From Bog-159 sp049516155 (lineage in GTDB: Bacteria > Acidobacteriota > Terriglobia > Bryobacterales > Bryobacteraceae), in contig JBEKTJ010000173.1 in assembly GCA_049516155.1 (NCBI GenBank), positions 1 through 14,401 of the forward strand: DNA of 14,401 nucleotides. Direction: 5' to 3'. Positions 1 through 7,837 of this stretch are shown here, piece by piece. Made by a program: the position numbers and the translations under genes. Position 1 is the first letter of the stretch; every line of letters begins with the position of its first letter. Below the pieces are notes generated by a model. That model made no database searches. It was not told the origin of the DNA and saw only the letters and a program-made list of their open reading frames with translations.

Positions 1-1088
1 TTCCGTTCGTCAACGCGCTGGTGGCGCGCGTGGCGGAGATCGATGAACCGAGCGCGCGATTCGTGCATTGGGGCGCCACCAGCCAGGACATCGTCGACAC
101 CGCGATGGTTCTGCTGTTGGGGCGCGCCCAAGGCATCCTCGCCCGCGATCACGCGCGCCTCGAAGAGTCGTTGCGCGCGCTTTCGGAACGGCATGCGGGA
201 AGCGTGATGCTCGGGCGTACGCTGTTGCAACCGGCGCCACCGATCACGTTCGGGTTGAAGGTGGCGGGCTGGTATGGCGCGGTTCATCGGAGTTGGAGAA
301 GACTGTGCGGTTCATTCGGCGAGGCTCTGCGGCTCCAGTTCGGCGGCGCCGCCGGGACGCTGGCCGCCTACGGCTCCGATGGTATGGCGCTTGCCAGCCA
401 GCTTGGCAAGGAACTGCACCTTCCAGTGTCCGACGCGCCCTGGCATGCGCATCGCGACCGCTTGGCAGCCCTCGCGGCTGACTGTGGAATCTATACGGGA
501 GCGCTAGGAAAAATCGCGCTGGATATCGCGCTGCTGATGCAACCGGAAGTAGCGGAGGCGGCGGAAGCGGGCGGAGGGTCGTCGGCCATGCCGAACAAGC
601 GGAACCCATCCGGATGTGTGATCGCGCTGGCGGCCACGAATCGGACGCCTGGGCTGGTCGCGGCATTTCTGGCAGGTATGGTCCAGGAACACGAACGCGC
701 GGCGGGCGGCTGGCAGGCGGAGTGGCAGACCTTGGCTGAGCTGATCGAGGCGACTGGCAGCGCTCTGGCGGCGGTGGCCGGCGTTATAGACGGGCTGGCG
801 GTATTCCCGGATCGGATGTTGGCGAATCTGGGGGCAACACAGGGCGTGATTTTCGCCGAGAAGGCCCGAATGTCGGTCGGTGCAAGGATGGGGCGTGACA
901 CCGCGCAGGCATTGCTGGCAGATGCCACGCGCGAGGCCATCGAGTCCGGGCATCCATTCCGCGAGATTCTCCAGCGGAAGAGCGAGATCGCTTCGCTGCT
1001 AACCGCGGAGCAGTTGGAAGCTATGGATCGCCCCGAAGATTATCTGGGAGCGGCAGAACAGTTTCGCAAGCAGTTGCTGGAAGATTAA
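1..1088 (+). CDS. pcaB: 3-carboxy-cis,cis-muconate cycloisomerase, 5' end outside window
   Basis: This enzyme cycloisomerises 3-carboxy-cis,cis-muconate to 4-carboxymuconolactone in the cytoplasmic protocatechuate branch of the beta-ketoadipate pathway. It belongs to the fumarase/aspartase superfamily. Two family signatures are visible: GATSQDIVDTA at 72-104, and the superfamily loop GSSAMPNKRNP at 576-608, which carries the catalytic serine. The frame is open to the left edge (codons start at base 3), and residues before the first possible start (GTG at 21) still read like the family, so the gene begins upstream. In known PcaB proteins the GATSQD motif lies near residue 100, so I estimate roughly 90 residues are missing and a full length near 450. 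The stop at 1086-1088 lies 9 bases before the pcaL start, which points to one operon. Other lyases of the superfamily, such as adenylosuccinate lyase, are possible by motif alone, but the pcaL and pobA neighbours argue for PcaB. Confidence 0.93.
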   Translation, partial: PFVNALVARVAEIDEPSARFVHWGATSQDIVDTAMVLLLGRAQGILARDHARLEESLRALSERHAGSVMLGRTLLQPAPPITFGLKVAGWYGAVHRSWRRLCGSFGEALRLQFGGAAGTLAAYGSDGMALASQLGKELHLPVSDAPWHAHRDRLAALAADCGIYTGALGKIALDIALLMQPEVAEAAEAGGGSSAMPNKRNPSGCVIALAATNRTPGLVAAFLAGMVQEHERAAGGWQAEWQTLAELIEATGSALAAVAGVIDGLAVFPDRMLANLGATQGVIFAEKARMSVGARMGRDTAQALLADATREAIESGHPFREILQRKSEIASLLTAEQLEAMDRPEDYLGAAEQFRKQLLED

Positions 1089-1097
1089 AAAGGTCCG

Positions 1098-2249
1098 ATG
1101 CCTCTGATCGAAAACGGCGGGTTACGCCACCACTACCGAATCGACGGGAACGACGACCGGCCCGTGCTGATGTTCTCGCATTCGCTGGGCTGCGATCACT
1201 CCCAGTGGGATGCGCAAGCGGCGGACCTCCAGCCGTATTTCCGGGTACTGCGCTACGACATTCGCGGGCACGGCGCGAGCGATGCCCCGCCCGGCGAGTA
1301 CAGCATCGAGGCGCTCGCGCGCGACGCGCTCGGGATCGCGGATGCGCTCGGAATCGCACAGTTTGCATTCTGCGGGCTCTCGCTCGGAGGCATGATCGGC
1401 CAGTGGCTCGCCGTATATGCGCCGGACCGCCTGACTCACTTGGTCTTGGCCAACACCAGTTCTCGTTTTCCCGATCCGACCCTCATGGAGAACCGCCGGC
1501 GAAACGTCCTGGAGCATGGCATGACGGCGGTCGCGGACGCTGTGATGCAGCGGTTTTTCACGCCGGAGCGTTTGTCTTCGAATCCCCCGGCGGTGGCGAA
1601 TATTCGCCGCGTTCTGCTCTCCACCACCCCGGCGGGATACGCCGGCTGCTGCGCGGCAGTTCGCGACTTGAACCAGACCTCGATTTTGAATGCCATTCGC
1701 ACGCCCACCCTGATCGTCGTCGGCGATCGCGACGTCTCGACGCCGTGGGAGGGACACGGGGATGTGTTGGCGCTGGGGATCGCGCACGCCACCGTCGAAC
1801 GCTTGCCGGCGGCGCATCTCTCGAATGTGGAGAGGCCGCGATCCTTTACCTTCGCGCTGCTCCGGTTTCTTTTGCCGGCGCCGATTGACGTTCTGGCTTC
1901 GGGAACGGAGAAGCGGCGCAAGATTCTGGGCGATGCCCATGTGGATCGCGCCATCGCCGCCACGACCGATTTTACGCGCGCATTCCAGGAACTGATCGCG
2001 AGTTACGCGTGGGGCGCTATCTGGCAGCGGCCGGGCCTCGACGATCGAACGCGACGCCTTCTGGCGTTAACCGCGATGGCCGCGCTGGGACGTTGGGAGG
2101 AGTTCCGGCTGCACGTCCGCTCCGGCCTTGAGCGCGAACTGGAACCGTGCGAGATCGAAGAGGCGCTGCTGCAGCTCGCTCTCTACGCTGGCGTTCCGGC
2201 CGCCAACACGGGTTTTCAAATCGCCGCGGAGGAGCTAGCGAAGCTCTGA
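1098..2249 (+). CDS. pcaL: Fused 3-oxoadipate enol-lactonase / 4-carboxymuconolactone decarboxylase (PcaL type)
   Basis: This is a 383-residue bifunctional cytoplasmic enzyme of protocatechuate breakdown. Residues about 1-262 are an alpha/beta-hydrolase of the PcaD type (enol-lactone to 3-oxoadipate). It has the nucleophile elbow GLSLGG with Ser95, a probable acid Asp212 in GDRDVSTP, and His240 in AAHLSN. Residues about 270-383 are a carboxymuconolactone decarboxylase (PcaC type), with GDAHVDRA near 278-285, RLHVRSGL near 337-344 and YAGVPAANTGF near 363-373. The two domains carry out consecutive steps and directly follow the PcaB reaction encoded upstream. Many proteobacteria keep pcaD and pcaC separate; the fused form is known as pcaL in actinobacteria such as Rhodococcus and Streptomyces. 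The ATG at 1098 has AAAAGG just upstream. The gap to pcaB is 9 bases, and the gap to pobA is 3 bases. Confidence 0.93.
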   Translation: MPLIENGGLRHHYRIDGNDDRPVLMFSHSLGCDHSQWDAQAADLQPYFRVLRYDIRGHGASDAPPGEYSIEALARDALGIADALGIAQFAFCGLSLGGMIGQWLAVYAPDRLTHLVLANTSSRFPDPTLMENRRRNVLEHGMTAVADAVMQRFFTPERLSSNPPAVANIRRVLLSTTPAGYAGCCAAVRDLNQTSILNAIRTPTLIVVGDRDVSTPWEGHGDVLALGIAHATVERLPAAHLSNVERPRSFTFALLRFLLPAPIDVLASGTEKRRKILGDAHVDRAIAATTDFTRAFQELIASYAWGAIWQRPGLDDRTRRLLALTAMAALGRWEEFRLHVRSGLERELEPCEIEEALLQLALYAGVPAANTGFQIAAEELAKL

Positions 2250-2252
2250 ATC

Positions 2253-3464
2253 ATGGCGGGTGTTACGAAACTTCGCACGCAGGTCGGCATCGTCGGAGCC
2301 GGACCGGCCGGCTTGATCCTCTCCCACCTGCTCCACCTCGAAGGCATCGATTCAATTGTCGTCGAGGCTCGCTCCCGCAAACACGTCGAGGATCGCTTGC
2401 GCGCCGGCGTTCTTGAGCAGGGTACCGTGGACCTGCTGAACGAAGCGGGCGTCGGCGAACGCATGCGGCGCGAAGGACTGGTCCATCGCGGCATCGAACT
2501 TCGGTTCAATCGCCGCGGCCATCGCATCGACATGCACGAACTCACGGGCGGTCGCAGCATCACTTTGTACGGCCAGCACGAGATGGTCAAGGATTTGATC
2601 CGTGCGCGAATCGAGGCGGGCGGACAGATCTTTTTCGACGCGACCCAGGTCGAAATCCACGATATTGAGGGCAATTCGCCACGCATCGCTCTGCGGCATG
2701 GCGGCCGAGCGCTGGAAATTGGGTGCGATTTCATCGGCGGGTGCGACGGGTCCCACGGGTTTTGCCGCGCCTCCATTCCCGCCGCGGCACTGCGCTGTTA
2801 CGAGAAGGTCTACCCTTTTGGCTGGCTGGGCATCCTGGCCGATGCGCCGCCGGCATCCCGGGAGCTGGTCTACTCGAACCACGAGCGAGGCTTCGCCCTG
2901 CTGAGCATGCGCACGGCGCAACTTAGCCGCGTTTACTTGCAGTGCCGGCCCAACGAAGACCTTGCGGCCTGGCCGGAGAGCCGTATATGGGAGGAGTTGC
3001 AGCGGCGCTTCGAAACCTGTGAAGGGTTCCGCCTGAATGAGGGCCCGATCCTTCAAAAGGGCGTGACGCCGATGCGCAGCTTCGTCGTGGAACCGATGCA
3101 GTACGGACGCCTGTTCCTGGCCGGAGACGCCGCTCATATCGTGCCGCCGACGGGCGCCAAAGGCCTCAACCTCGCCGCGGCCGACGTTCGCATCCTGGCC
3201 CGCGCGATGGCAGTCTGGTATCGCTCCGGCGCTACCGAACCGCTCGCACACTACTCCGAGATCTGCCTGCGCCGGGTGTGGCGCGCGCAACACTTCTCCT
3301 GGTGGATGACCTGCTTGTTGCACCGGCCGGAATGCGGCGACGGGTTCGAGTATCGCCGGCAGTTGGCCGAACTGGAGCACGTAACCACCTCGCGCGCCGC
3401 GGCCACCAGCTTGGCCGAGAACTACACCGGCTTGCCTTTCGCTCTTCCCGGAGAACGGTTATGA
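2253..3464 (+). CDS. pobA: 4-hydroxybenzoate 3-monooxygenase (FAD)
   Basis: This FAD enzyme hydroxylates 4-hydroxybenzoate to protocatechuate using NAD(P)H and O2. The 403-residue length is close to the 394 of the Pseudomonas enzyme. The N-terminal dinucleotide motif GAGPAG is at 15-20, the middle motif GGCDGSHG at 162-169, and the GDAAHIVPPTGAKGLNLA flavin motif lies near residue 291 onward. Aligned by eye, the substrate residues of the Pseudomonas enzyme (Tyr201, Ser212, Arg214, Tyr222, Tyr385) are all present here as Tyr207, Ser218, Arg220, Tyr228 and Tyr391. This supports true 4-hydroxybenzoate specificity rather than another aromatic hydroxylase. Two positions known to set NADPH preference (Arg33, Tyr38) are Ala39 and His44 here. 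The ATG lies 3 bases after the pcaL stop. The nearest purine-rich stretch (GGAGGAGC, about 2228-2235) is too far for a normal ribosome site, so translation may be coupled to pcaL. Confidence 0.95.
   Translation: MAGVTKLRTQVGIVGAGPAGLILSHLLHLEGIDSIVVEARSRKHVEDRLRAGVLEQGTVDLLNEAGVGERMRREGLVHRGIELRFNRRGHRIDMHELTGGRSITLYGQHEMVKDLIRARIEAGGQIFFDATQVEIHDIEGNSPRIALRHGGRALEIGCDFIGGCDGSHGFCRASIPAAALRCYEKVYPFGWLGILADAPPASRELVYSNHERGFALLSMRTAQLSRVYLQCRPNEDLAAWPESRIWEELQRRFETCEGFRLNEGPILQKGVTPMRSFVVEPMQYGRLFLAGDAAHIVPPTGAKGLNLAAADVRILARAMAVWYRSGATEPLAHYSEICLRRVWRAQHFSWWMTCLLHRPECGDGFEYRRQLAELEHVTTSRAAATSLAENYTGLPFALPGERL
3450..3464 (+). promoter_or_regulatory. Ribosome binding site and ATGA stop-start overlap between pobA and the MetE-like gene
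   Basis: GGAG at 3450-3453 sits 7 bases before ATG 3461, and the pobA stop TGA occupies 3462-3464. The four-base overlap implies translational coupling of the two proteins. It also decides the MetE-like start against the longer open frame that begins at 3278 inside pobA. Confidence 0.75.
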
Positions 3465-4579
3465 CCCGCAGCATTCCTCCTTTTCGCGCCGATCACGTCG
3501 GCAGCCTGCTCCGCCCAGCGTCGCTGAAGGAGACGCGCATACGCCGTCAGCGTGGCGAGATCTCGGCAGACGACCTGCGCGCCGCTGAAAACACGGCCAT
3601 CGAACACATCATCGCCAGACAGGCGGAGACCGGGTTGCGCAGCGCCACCGACGGCGAGTTTCGCCGTGCCATGTGGCACTTCGATTTCCTGGAACATCTG
3701 GACGGCGTCGAATCGTTCCACGCCGATCATGGGATCGCGTTCAAAGGCGGTATCGAGACCCAGGCCAAAGGGTTGCGCGTCACCGGCAAGGTGGGCTTCT
3801 CCGGGCATCCCACCCCGCATCCAATGATCGACCACTTCCGCTTTCTCAGTGAACATACGAGGGCAACGCCGAAGATGACCATCCCTTCGCCGAGCGTCCT
3901 GCATTTCCGCGGCGGGCGGCGGGCTGTAAGCCCCGACGTCTACCCGGATATGGAGGACTTCTATCGCGATCTCGGGCTGGCCTATGCGGGCGCCGTGCAA
4001 GCCTTCGCGGACGCAGGCTGCCGCTATCTTCAGCTCGACGAAGTCAATCTGGCGTACCTTTGCGACCCCGAGCAGCGCCAAATTCTGCGCGAGCGCGGCG
4101 ACGATCCCGACCGCCTTCCCGGAATCTACGCGGACATGATCAATAGCGCGATCGACAAGCGGCCGGCAGATATGACCATCACCATGCACCTGTGCCGCGG
4201 CAACTTTCGTTCGAGCTGGATTGCGCAGGGCGGTTACGAACCCGTGGCTGAGATTCTGTTCAACCAGATCGGCGTGAACGGCTACTTCATGGAATTCGAC
4301 ACCGAACGCGCCGGCGGGTTCGAGCCTCTCCGCTTTGTACCCAAGAACAAGACGGTCGTCCTTGGCTTGGTTACATCCAAGTCCGGCGTCCTGGAATCGG
4401 CCGCCGAGCTTGAGCGCCGCATCGGAGACGCGGCGAAATACATCGACCTGCAGCAGCTCTGCCTGAGTCCGCAGTGCGGTTTTGCCAGCACGGAAGAAGG
4501 GAATGTCCTCTCCGAAGAGGAACAGTGGGCCAAACTCGCGCGCATCGTCGAAGTCGCGCGCGAGGTCTGGGGCGAATGA
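3461..4579 (+). CDS. Short cobalamin-independent methionine synthase-like protein (MetE C-terminal domain, YxjG/core-MetE type)
   Basis: The 372-residue protein corresponds to the catalytic C-terminal half of MetE and lacks the N-terminal folate-binding repeat of full-length MetE. Family members transfer methyl or alkyl groups to a zinc-bound thiolate such as homocysteine or coenzyme M. The opening FRADHVGSLLRP and the ATDGEFRR region are typical. The four zinc ligands can be placed: His243 and Cys245 in MHLCRGN, Glu278 in FMEFDTE, and Cys339 in SPQCGF. The 61-residue Glu-to-Cys spacing equals that of E. coli MetE (665 to 726). The frame is open from 3278, but I chose ATG 3461 because it has GGAG at 3450-3453 with a 7-base spacer, overlaps the pobA stop as ATGA, and begins where family similarity begins. 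Position in the pob/pca operon suggests a task linked to aromatic catabolism, but the acceptor and donor cannot be read from the sequence. Confidence 0.85.
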   Translation: MTRSIPPFRADHVGSLLRPASLKETRIRRQRGEISADDLRAAENTAIEHIIARQAETGLRSATDGEFRRAMWHFDFLEHLDGVESFHADHGIAFKGGIETQAKGLRVTGKVGFSGHPTPHPMIDHFRFLSEHTRATPKMTIPSPSVLHFRGGRRAVSPDVYPDMEDFYRDLGLAYAGAVQAFADAGCRYLQLDEVNLAYLCDPEQRQILRERGDDPDRLPGIYADMINSAIDKRPADMTITMHLCRGNFRSSWIAQGGYEPVAEILFNQIGVNGYFMEFDTERAGGFEPLRFVPKNKTVVLGLVTSKSGVLESAAELERRIGDAAKYIDLQQLCLSPQCGFASTEEGNVLSEEEQWAKLARIVEVAREVWGE

Positions 4580-4616
4580 CCCCGGGATGGAACGTGTTCC
4601 CTGCTACCCGCCTTAG

Positions 4617-7055
4617 CTATTCGCTGCGCAGCGCCGTCATCGGATCTACTTTGGAAGCACGCCACGCCGGCATTGCGCAGGCAATTCCAGACACGAAGGT
4701 CAGCAGGAGGGCGCCTGCGAGCAGCATGACGGGATCGCGCGAGTTGCCCTTTGCCCACTGCGCGAGGACCGTATTCAGGCTCAGCGTGAGCGCCAAACCG
4801 ACCCCAATCCCGCTCCCTACACTCCCCAGCGTGGAGGCAAAAACGATTCGCAGTACGTGGGCGCGCTGGGCGCCCAAGGCCATTCGAATACCAAATTCGT
4901 TAGTCCGCTGCGCCACTGTGTAAGAGACAACGCTGTAAAGCCCGACCGCCGCCAGCGCCAGTGCCAGGCCGCCAAATACTCCGAAAATCCAAGCCGCCAG
5001 GTGCTCCTGCTGCCACTCCTCCCCATCCGAGATCCAGGAGTCCAGATCTTCGGTCGCGCTGTAACTTTGCTGCTCCGGGTCCACCGCTGTCAATTGCATC
5101 CGCACCGCGTGCAGCAGGGTAAGCGGCGGCGCCTGGGTCCTCACCAGAATCTGCGTTCCCATCGTCATATTCAGCGTGTAAGGCACGAAAACCGCTGGCT
5201 GGATAGGATTTGCCAGCCCGTCGTTCCTGGCATCCCCCACGATGCCCACGATTGGCAGCCAGGAGTCGGCTATCTTTGCCGCTGACAAAACCGTCGGCGG
5301 ACGGTCTTCGAAGCCCGGCAATTTCACCGAGTGCCCGATGGCGCCGCCATTGGGGAAGTAGCGCTGCGCAAAGGTCCGGTTGATCACCGCGACATGGGCG
5401 CCGTTGCGATTCTCCGCTTCGTTCCATATTCGTCCATCGAGCAGTGGAATACGTAACGCAGCAAAGTACCCCGGGCCGATCAGATTGATCGACGCCGTCT
5501 GCTGCTCCAGCGCGGGCTGGCCCAAGATCTCAAACCGCGAATTCCGGCCGTTGCGCGGCGGCGTCGCGTTGCTGGAGATCGCCGCCATAGTCACACCGGG
5601 CGTTTCCGCCACCTTCGCGCGCAGTTGCTCAAAATATGCGCCGCGCGCCGCCCACGTAGTGTACGAGTTCTCGTGCAGCGGAATCCCGACCGACATCACG
5701 TGGTGAGGATCGTAGCCCAACGGCGTGTGCATCAAGCGTAAGAAGCCCTTCATCGCCGAGCCCGCCCCGGCGAGCAGTACGAGCGTCAGCGCAATTTGCA
5801 GGGCGACCAGCGCATTGTGGGATCTGCGTCCGCGCACGCTTCCGGCCACCCGGTGAGTGTTCGACACCATGATCTGGCCCACCGGCGTTCGCGACAACTG
5901 CAGCGCCGGCCACAGTCCAAATAGCAGCGCCGTTGCCAACGCCAGGCCGCCGCTGAAGAAGAGCACCGGAAGATCGATGCCGATCACCACCTCCGGCGCG
6001 AAGGCAAACCGCGGCAGCACGCTCTTGATGCCCGCCAAGATTCCGTAAGACGCCAGCACTCCGAGCGCCACGCCGATCGCGGCCAACAACATCGACTCGG
6101 TAAGCAACTGGCGCACGATGCGGCGGCTGTGCGCTCCCACCGCGGCGCGCACCGCGAACTCATGCTGCCGCGCGGCGCCCTGCGCCAGCAGCAGAATCGA
6201 CACGTTTCCGCACCCGATGGCCAGCAGCAAGGCCACCGCGCCAAAGAGTAGATAAAGGGTTCCACGCATGCTTCGGTCAACCCACTCGTTAAGCCCTTCA
6301 ACCTGCGCCTTGAAATGCTCCGGAAAATGTTTTGGCATCTCCCTGGCAAACTGGTCCAGTAAGGGTTGCAGCGCGGCGTTGGCCGCCCGCTTAGTCACGC
6401 CTGGCTGCAGGCGGAAATCGACGATACAAAAATGCCCTGGATCCTGCGTCATCTTCAGCGGCACATATACATCCGCGCTGTACCACTTAAACCGCGGCGC
6501 CGCCACGCCCACGATTGCGTAGTTCTTGCGGTCGAGTTGCAGGGTCTTCCCCACCACCTGTGGGTCCGCACCGAGACGCTCCCGCCAGAAACCATAGGAC
6601 ACCACCGCCACCGGTTGCGGATCCTGTCCGTCGATTGCATCCGAGCGCAAAAGCCCCCGCCCGAGCATCGGCGGCACGCCCAAATCGTCGAAGCCGTTCG
6701 AGATCAGGCCGATGACGTTCACATTCTCGGGCAGGTCGAGGCCGGTCATGGTCATGGCGTGGTAATCCATCGCCAGCATGTTCTCGATCACCGGAGCCTG
6801 ACGCAGTTGCTGAATCTGTGGGGGAGTCAAATTGATCCATTCCACGGAGCCGGCCCTGGTCCTCGCCGTCATCCGCACGATGCGGTCGGCAGCTGGGAAT
6901 GGATAGGGGTCCATCAGTGCGGCATAGATCACGCTGAATACCGCCGTCGTCGATCCAATGCCGAGGGCCAGCGAGATAACCGCCGTCAACGTGAATCCTG
7001 GACACTTGATGAGCTGCCGCAAGGAATAGCGCAGATCTTGAATCAACGTCTGCAT
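4617..7055 (-). CDS. ADOP-type (MacB/FtsX-like) duplicated orphan ABC permease
   Basis: This 812-residue inner-membrane protein follows the acidobacterial duplicated orphan permease plan: two MacB/FtsX permease units in one chain with no ATPase gene alongside. The N-terminus has the hallmark DLRYSLRQL followed by the helix TLTAVISLALGIGSTTAVFS, then a MacB-like periplasmic domain. A first FtsX block follows (AVALLLAIGCGNVSILLLA, FAVRAAVGAHSRRIVRQLLTES). The second unit begins near ALVALQIALTLVLLAGAG. A final FtsX block contains GGLALALAAVGLYSVVSYTV and EFGIRMALGAQ. The C-terminus PAWRASKVDPMTALRSE is typical. I chose ATG 7055 (MQTLIQDLRY); the frame also offers a TTG at 7085, but the ten added residues do not resemble the family. 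Substrate and ATPase partner are unknown. The 37-base gap to the convergent MetE-like gene shows no strong terminator. Confidence 0.9.
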   Translation of the reverse strand: MQTLIQDLRYSLRQLIKCPGFTLTAVISLALGIGSTTAVFSVIYAALMDPYPFPAADRIVRMTARTRAGSVEWINLTPPQIQQLRQAPVIENMLAMDYHAMTMTGLDLPENVNVIGLISNGFDDLGVPPMLGRGLLRSDAIDGQDPQPVAVVSYGFWRERLGADPQVVGKTLQLDRKNYAIVGVAAPRFKWYSADVYVPLKMTQDPGHFCIVDFRLQPGVTKRAANAALQPLLDQFAREMPKHFPEHFKAQVEGLNEWVDRSMRGTLYLLFGAVALLLAIGCGNVSILLLAQGAARQHEFAVRAAVGAHSRRIVRQLLTESMLLAAIGVALGVLASYGILAGIKSVLPRFAFAPEVVIGIDLPVLFFSGGLALATALLFGLWPALQLSRTPVGQIMVSNTHRVAGSVRGRRSHNALVALQIALTLVLLAGAGSAMKGFLRLMHTPLGYDPHHVMSVGIPLHENSYTTWAARGAYFEQLRAKVAETPGVTMAAISSNATPPRNGRNSRFEILGQPALEQQTASINLIGPGYFAALRIPLLDGRIWNEAENRNGAHVAVINRTFAQRYFPNGGAIGHSVKLPGFEDRPPTVLSAAKIADSWLPIVGIVGDARNDGLANPIQPAVFVPYTLNMTMGTQILVRTQAPPLTLLHAVRMQLTAVDPEQQSYSATEDLDSWISDGEEWQQEHLAAWIFGVFGGLALALAAVGLYSVVSYTVAQRTNEFGIRMALGAQRAHVLRIVFASTLGSVGSGIGVGLALTLSLNTVLAQWAKGNSRDPVMLLAGALLLTFVSGIACAMPAWRASKVDPMTALRSE

Positions 7056-7203
7056 AGCTGGCTCGACGCCGCTTGGCGGATGCAATCCATAATGCCATAC
7101 GGATTGGCGGTGCGGGAAACGGACTTCTCGCGCGGCGCGTAACCGATCCGCAGGACACTACACCGGCCCCTGGCGCCGGAACAGATGTACGACAGGCTAA
7201 TCT

Positions 7204-7242
7204 GCGCCGGCTGAAAAGCCGGCTGCGGGCAGAATTGCCCGC
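7204..7242. repeat. Tandem hairpin pair, REP-like element
   Basis: Two perfect stem-loops lie side by side. The first has arms GCCGGCT (7206-7212) and AGCCGGC (7217-7223) around a GAAA loop. The second has arms GCGGGC (7225-7230) and GCCCGC (7237-7242) around a 6-base AGAATT loop. There is no T-run after either stem, so an intrinsic terminator is unlikely. I found no second copy in this window. From memory, similar paired hairpins are dispersed in Acidobacteriota genomes, but that needs a genome search. The element lies between the receiver remnant and the ADOP permease gene and is read through by the open frame of the remnant. Confidence 0.55.
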
Positions 7243-7282
7243 CCTCCAATCGGGCCGATCGGTTATCCGGTTCCTGAATTTC

Positions 7283-7837
7283 GCGGGCCAAGACGCCGCG
7301 CACCTTTCCCACCAAGCTGGCCGGCGTGAATGGCTTCGCGATGTACGGCACGGAACCCTCCAGGCCGTTTCGGGTTTCGGAGTACCCGGAGGTGAATAGG
7401 ACTCTGGTCCCAGGATGAACCGATGCCAGCCGCCGCGCCAATTCCGGTCCGGGCATGCCCGGCATCACCACGTCGGTGATCATGAGGTGCAACACCTCCG
7501 GGTGGCGCGCGGCCTCGTCGAGCGCCTGGTAGCCGTTGGCTGCCTCCAGGACACGATAGCCGTGCGCTCGCAGAATCTGAACGATCGGCGTTCGGACATC
7601 GTCCTGATCCTCCACGACGAGGATTGTCTCCGACCCGCGGAGCGGGTCCCGAGAGGCAGGCCCGCCGGTTGGGACGAGCAGGCAGATAGACCCGGAGGGT
7701 GCTCCCTGTGCGTACCTGGCTGTCCACAGTGATAGCGCCCCTGTTTTGCGGCACGATGCCATAGACCGTGGAGAGCCCGCATCCGGATCGCCGGAGTCCA
7801 GGTCCAAAGCCGTGGTCTCTACAATCAGTTTGCCGCC
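7283..7837 (-). pseudogene. Decayed hybrid sensor histidine kinase with an intact-looking receiver domain
   Basis: On the minus strand three pieces of a hybrid kinase survive. GGKLIVETTALDLD (7837-7796) matches the end of the N-box region of an HATPase domain. The ATP-lid G2 region GCGLSTVYGIV through GAITVDSQVRTGSTLRVYLPAR (7784 to about 7671) follows, but in another frame. The receiver begins with ETILVVEDQDD at 7630 and returns to the first frame. Only about 11 bases separate the first two pieces, where a normal kinase has some 60 residues (second half of the N box, G1 and F boxes), so a large deletion has occurred. The receiver keeps its acidic pair, the phospho-acceptor Asp (codon 7472-7474, in MITDVVMPGM), SGYSE, and the lysine of IAKPF. 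No HisKA or sensor domain could be found upstream. The open frame from TTG 7807 runs to 7043, past the receiver end, and into the permease start. A stand-alone receiver protein is possible but unlikely. Confidence 0.8.

Noticed and set aside
2352..3380. Minus-strand open frame of 342 codons inside pobA
   Set aside because: Antisense shadow of a fully recognisable pobA; no motif of its own.
3278..3460. Possible 61-residue N-terminal extension of the MetE-like protein
   Set aside because: It lies wholly within pobA in another frame, is Arg-rich and unlike the family, and ATG 3461 has a good ribosome site.
4580..4616. GGAACGTGTTCC palindrome (4589-4600) between convergent genes as a terminator
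   Set aside because: Only a 5-base stem with a 2-base loop and no T-run; too weak to call.
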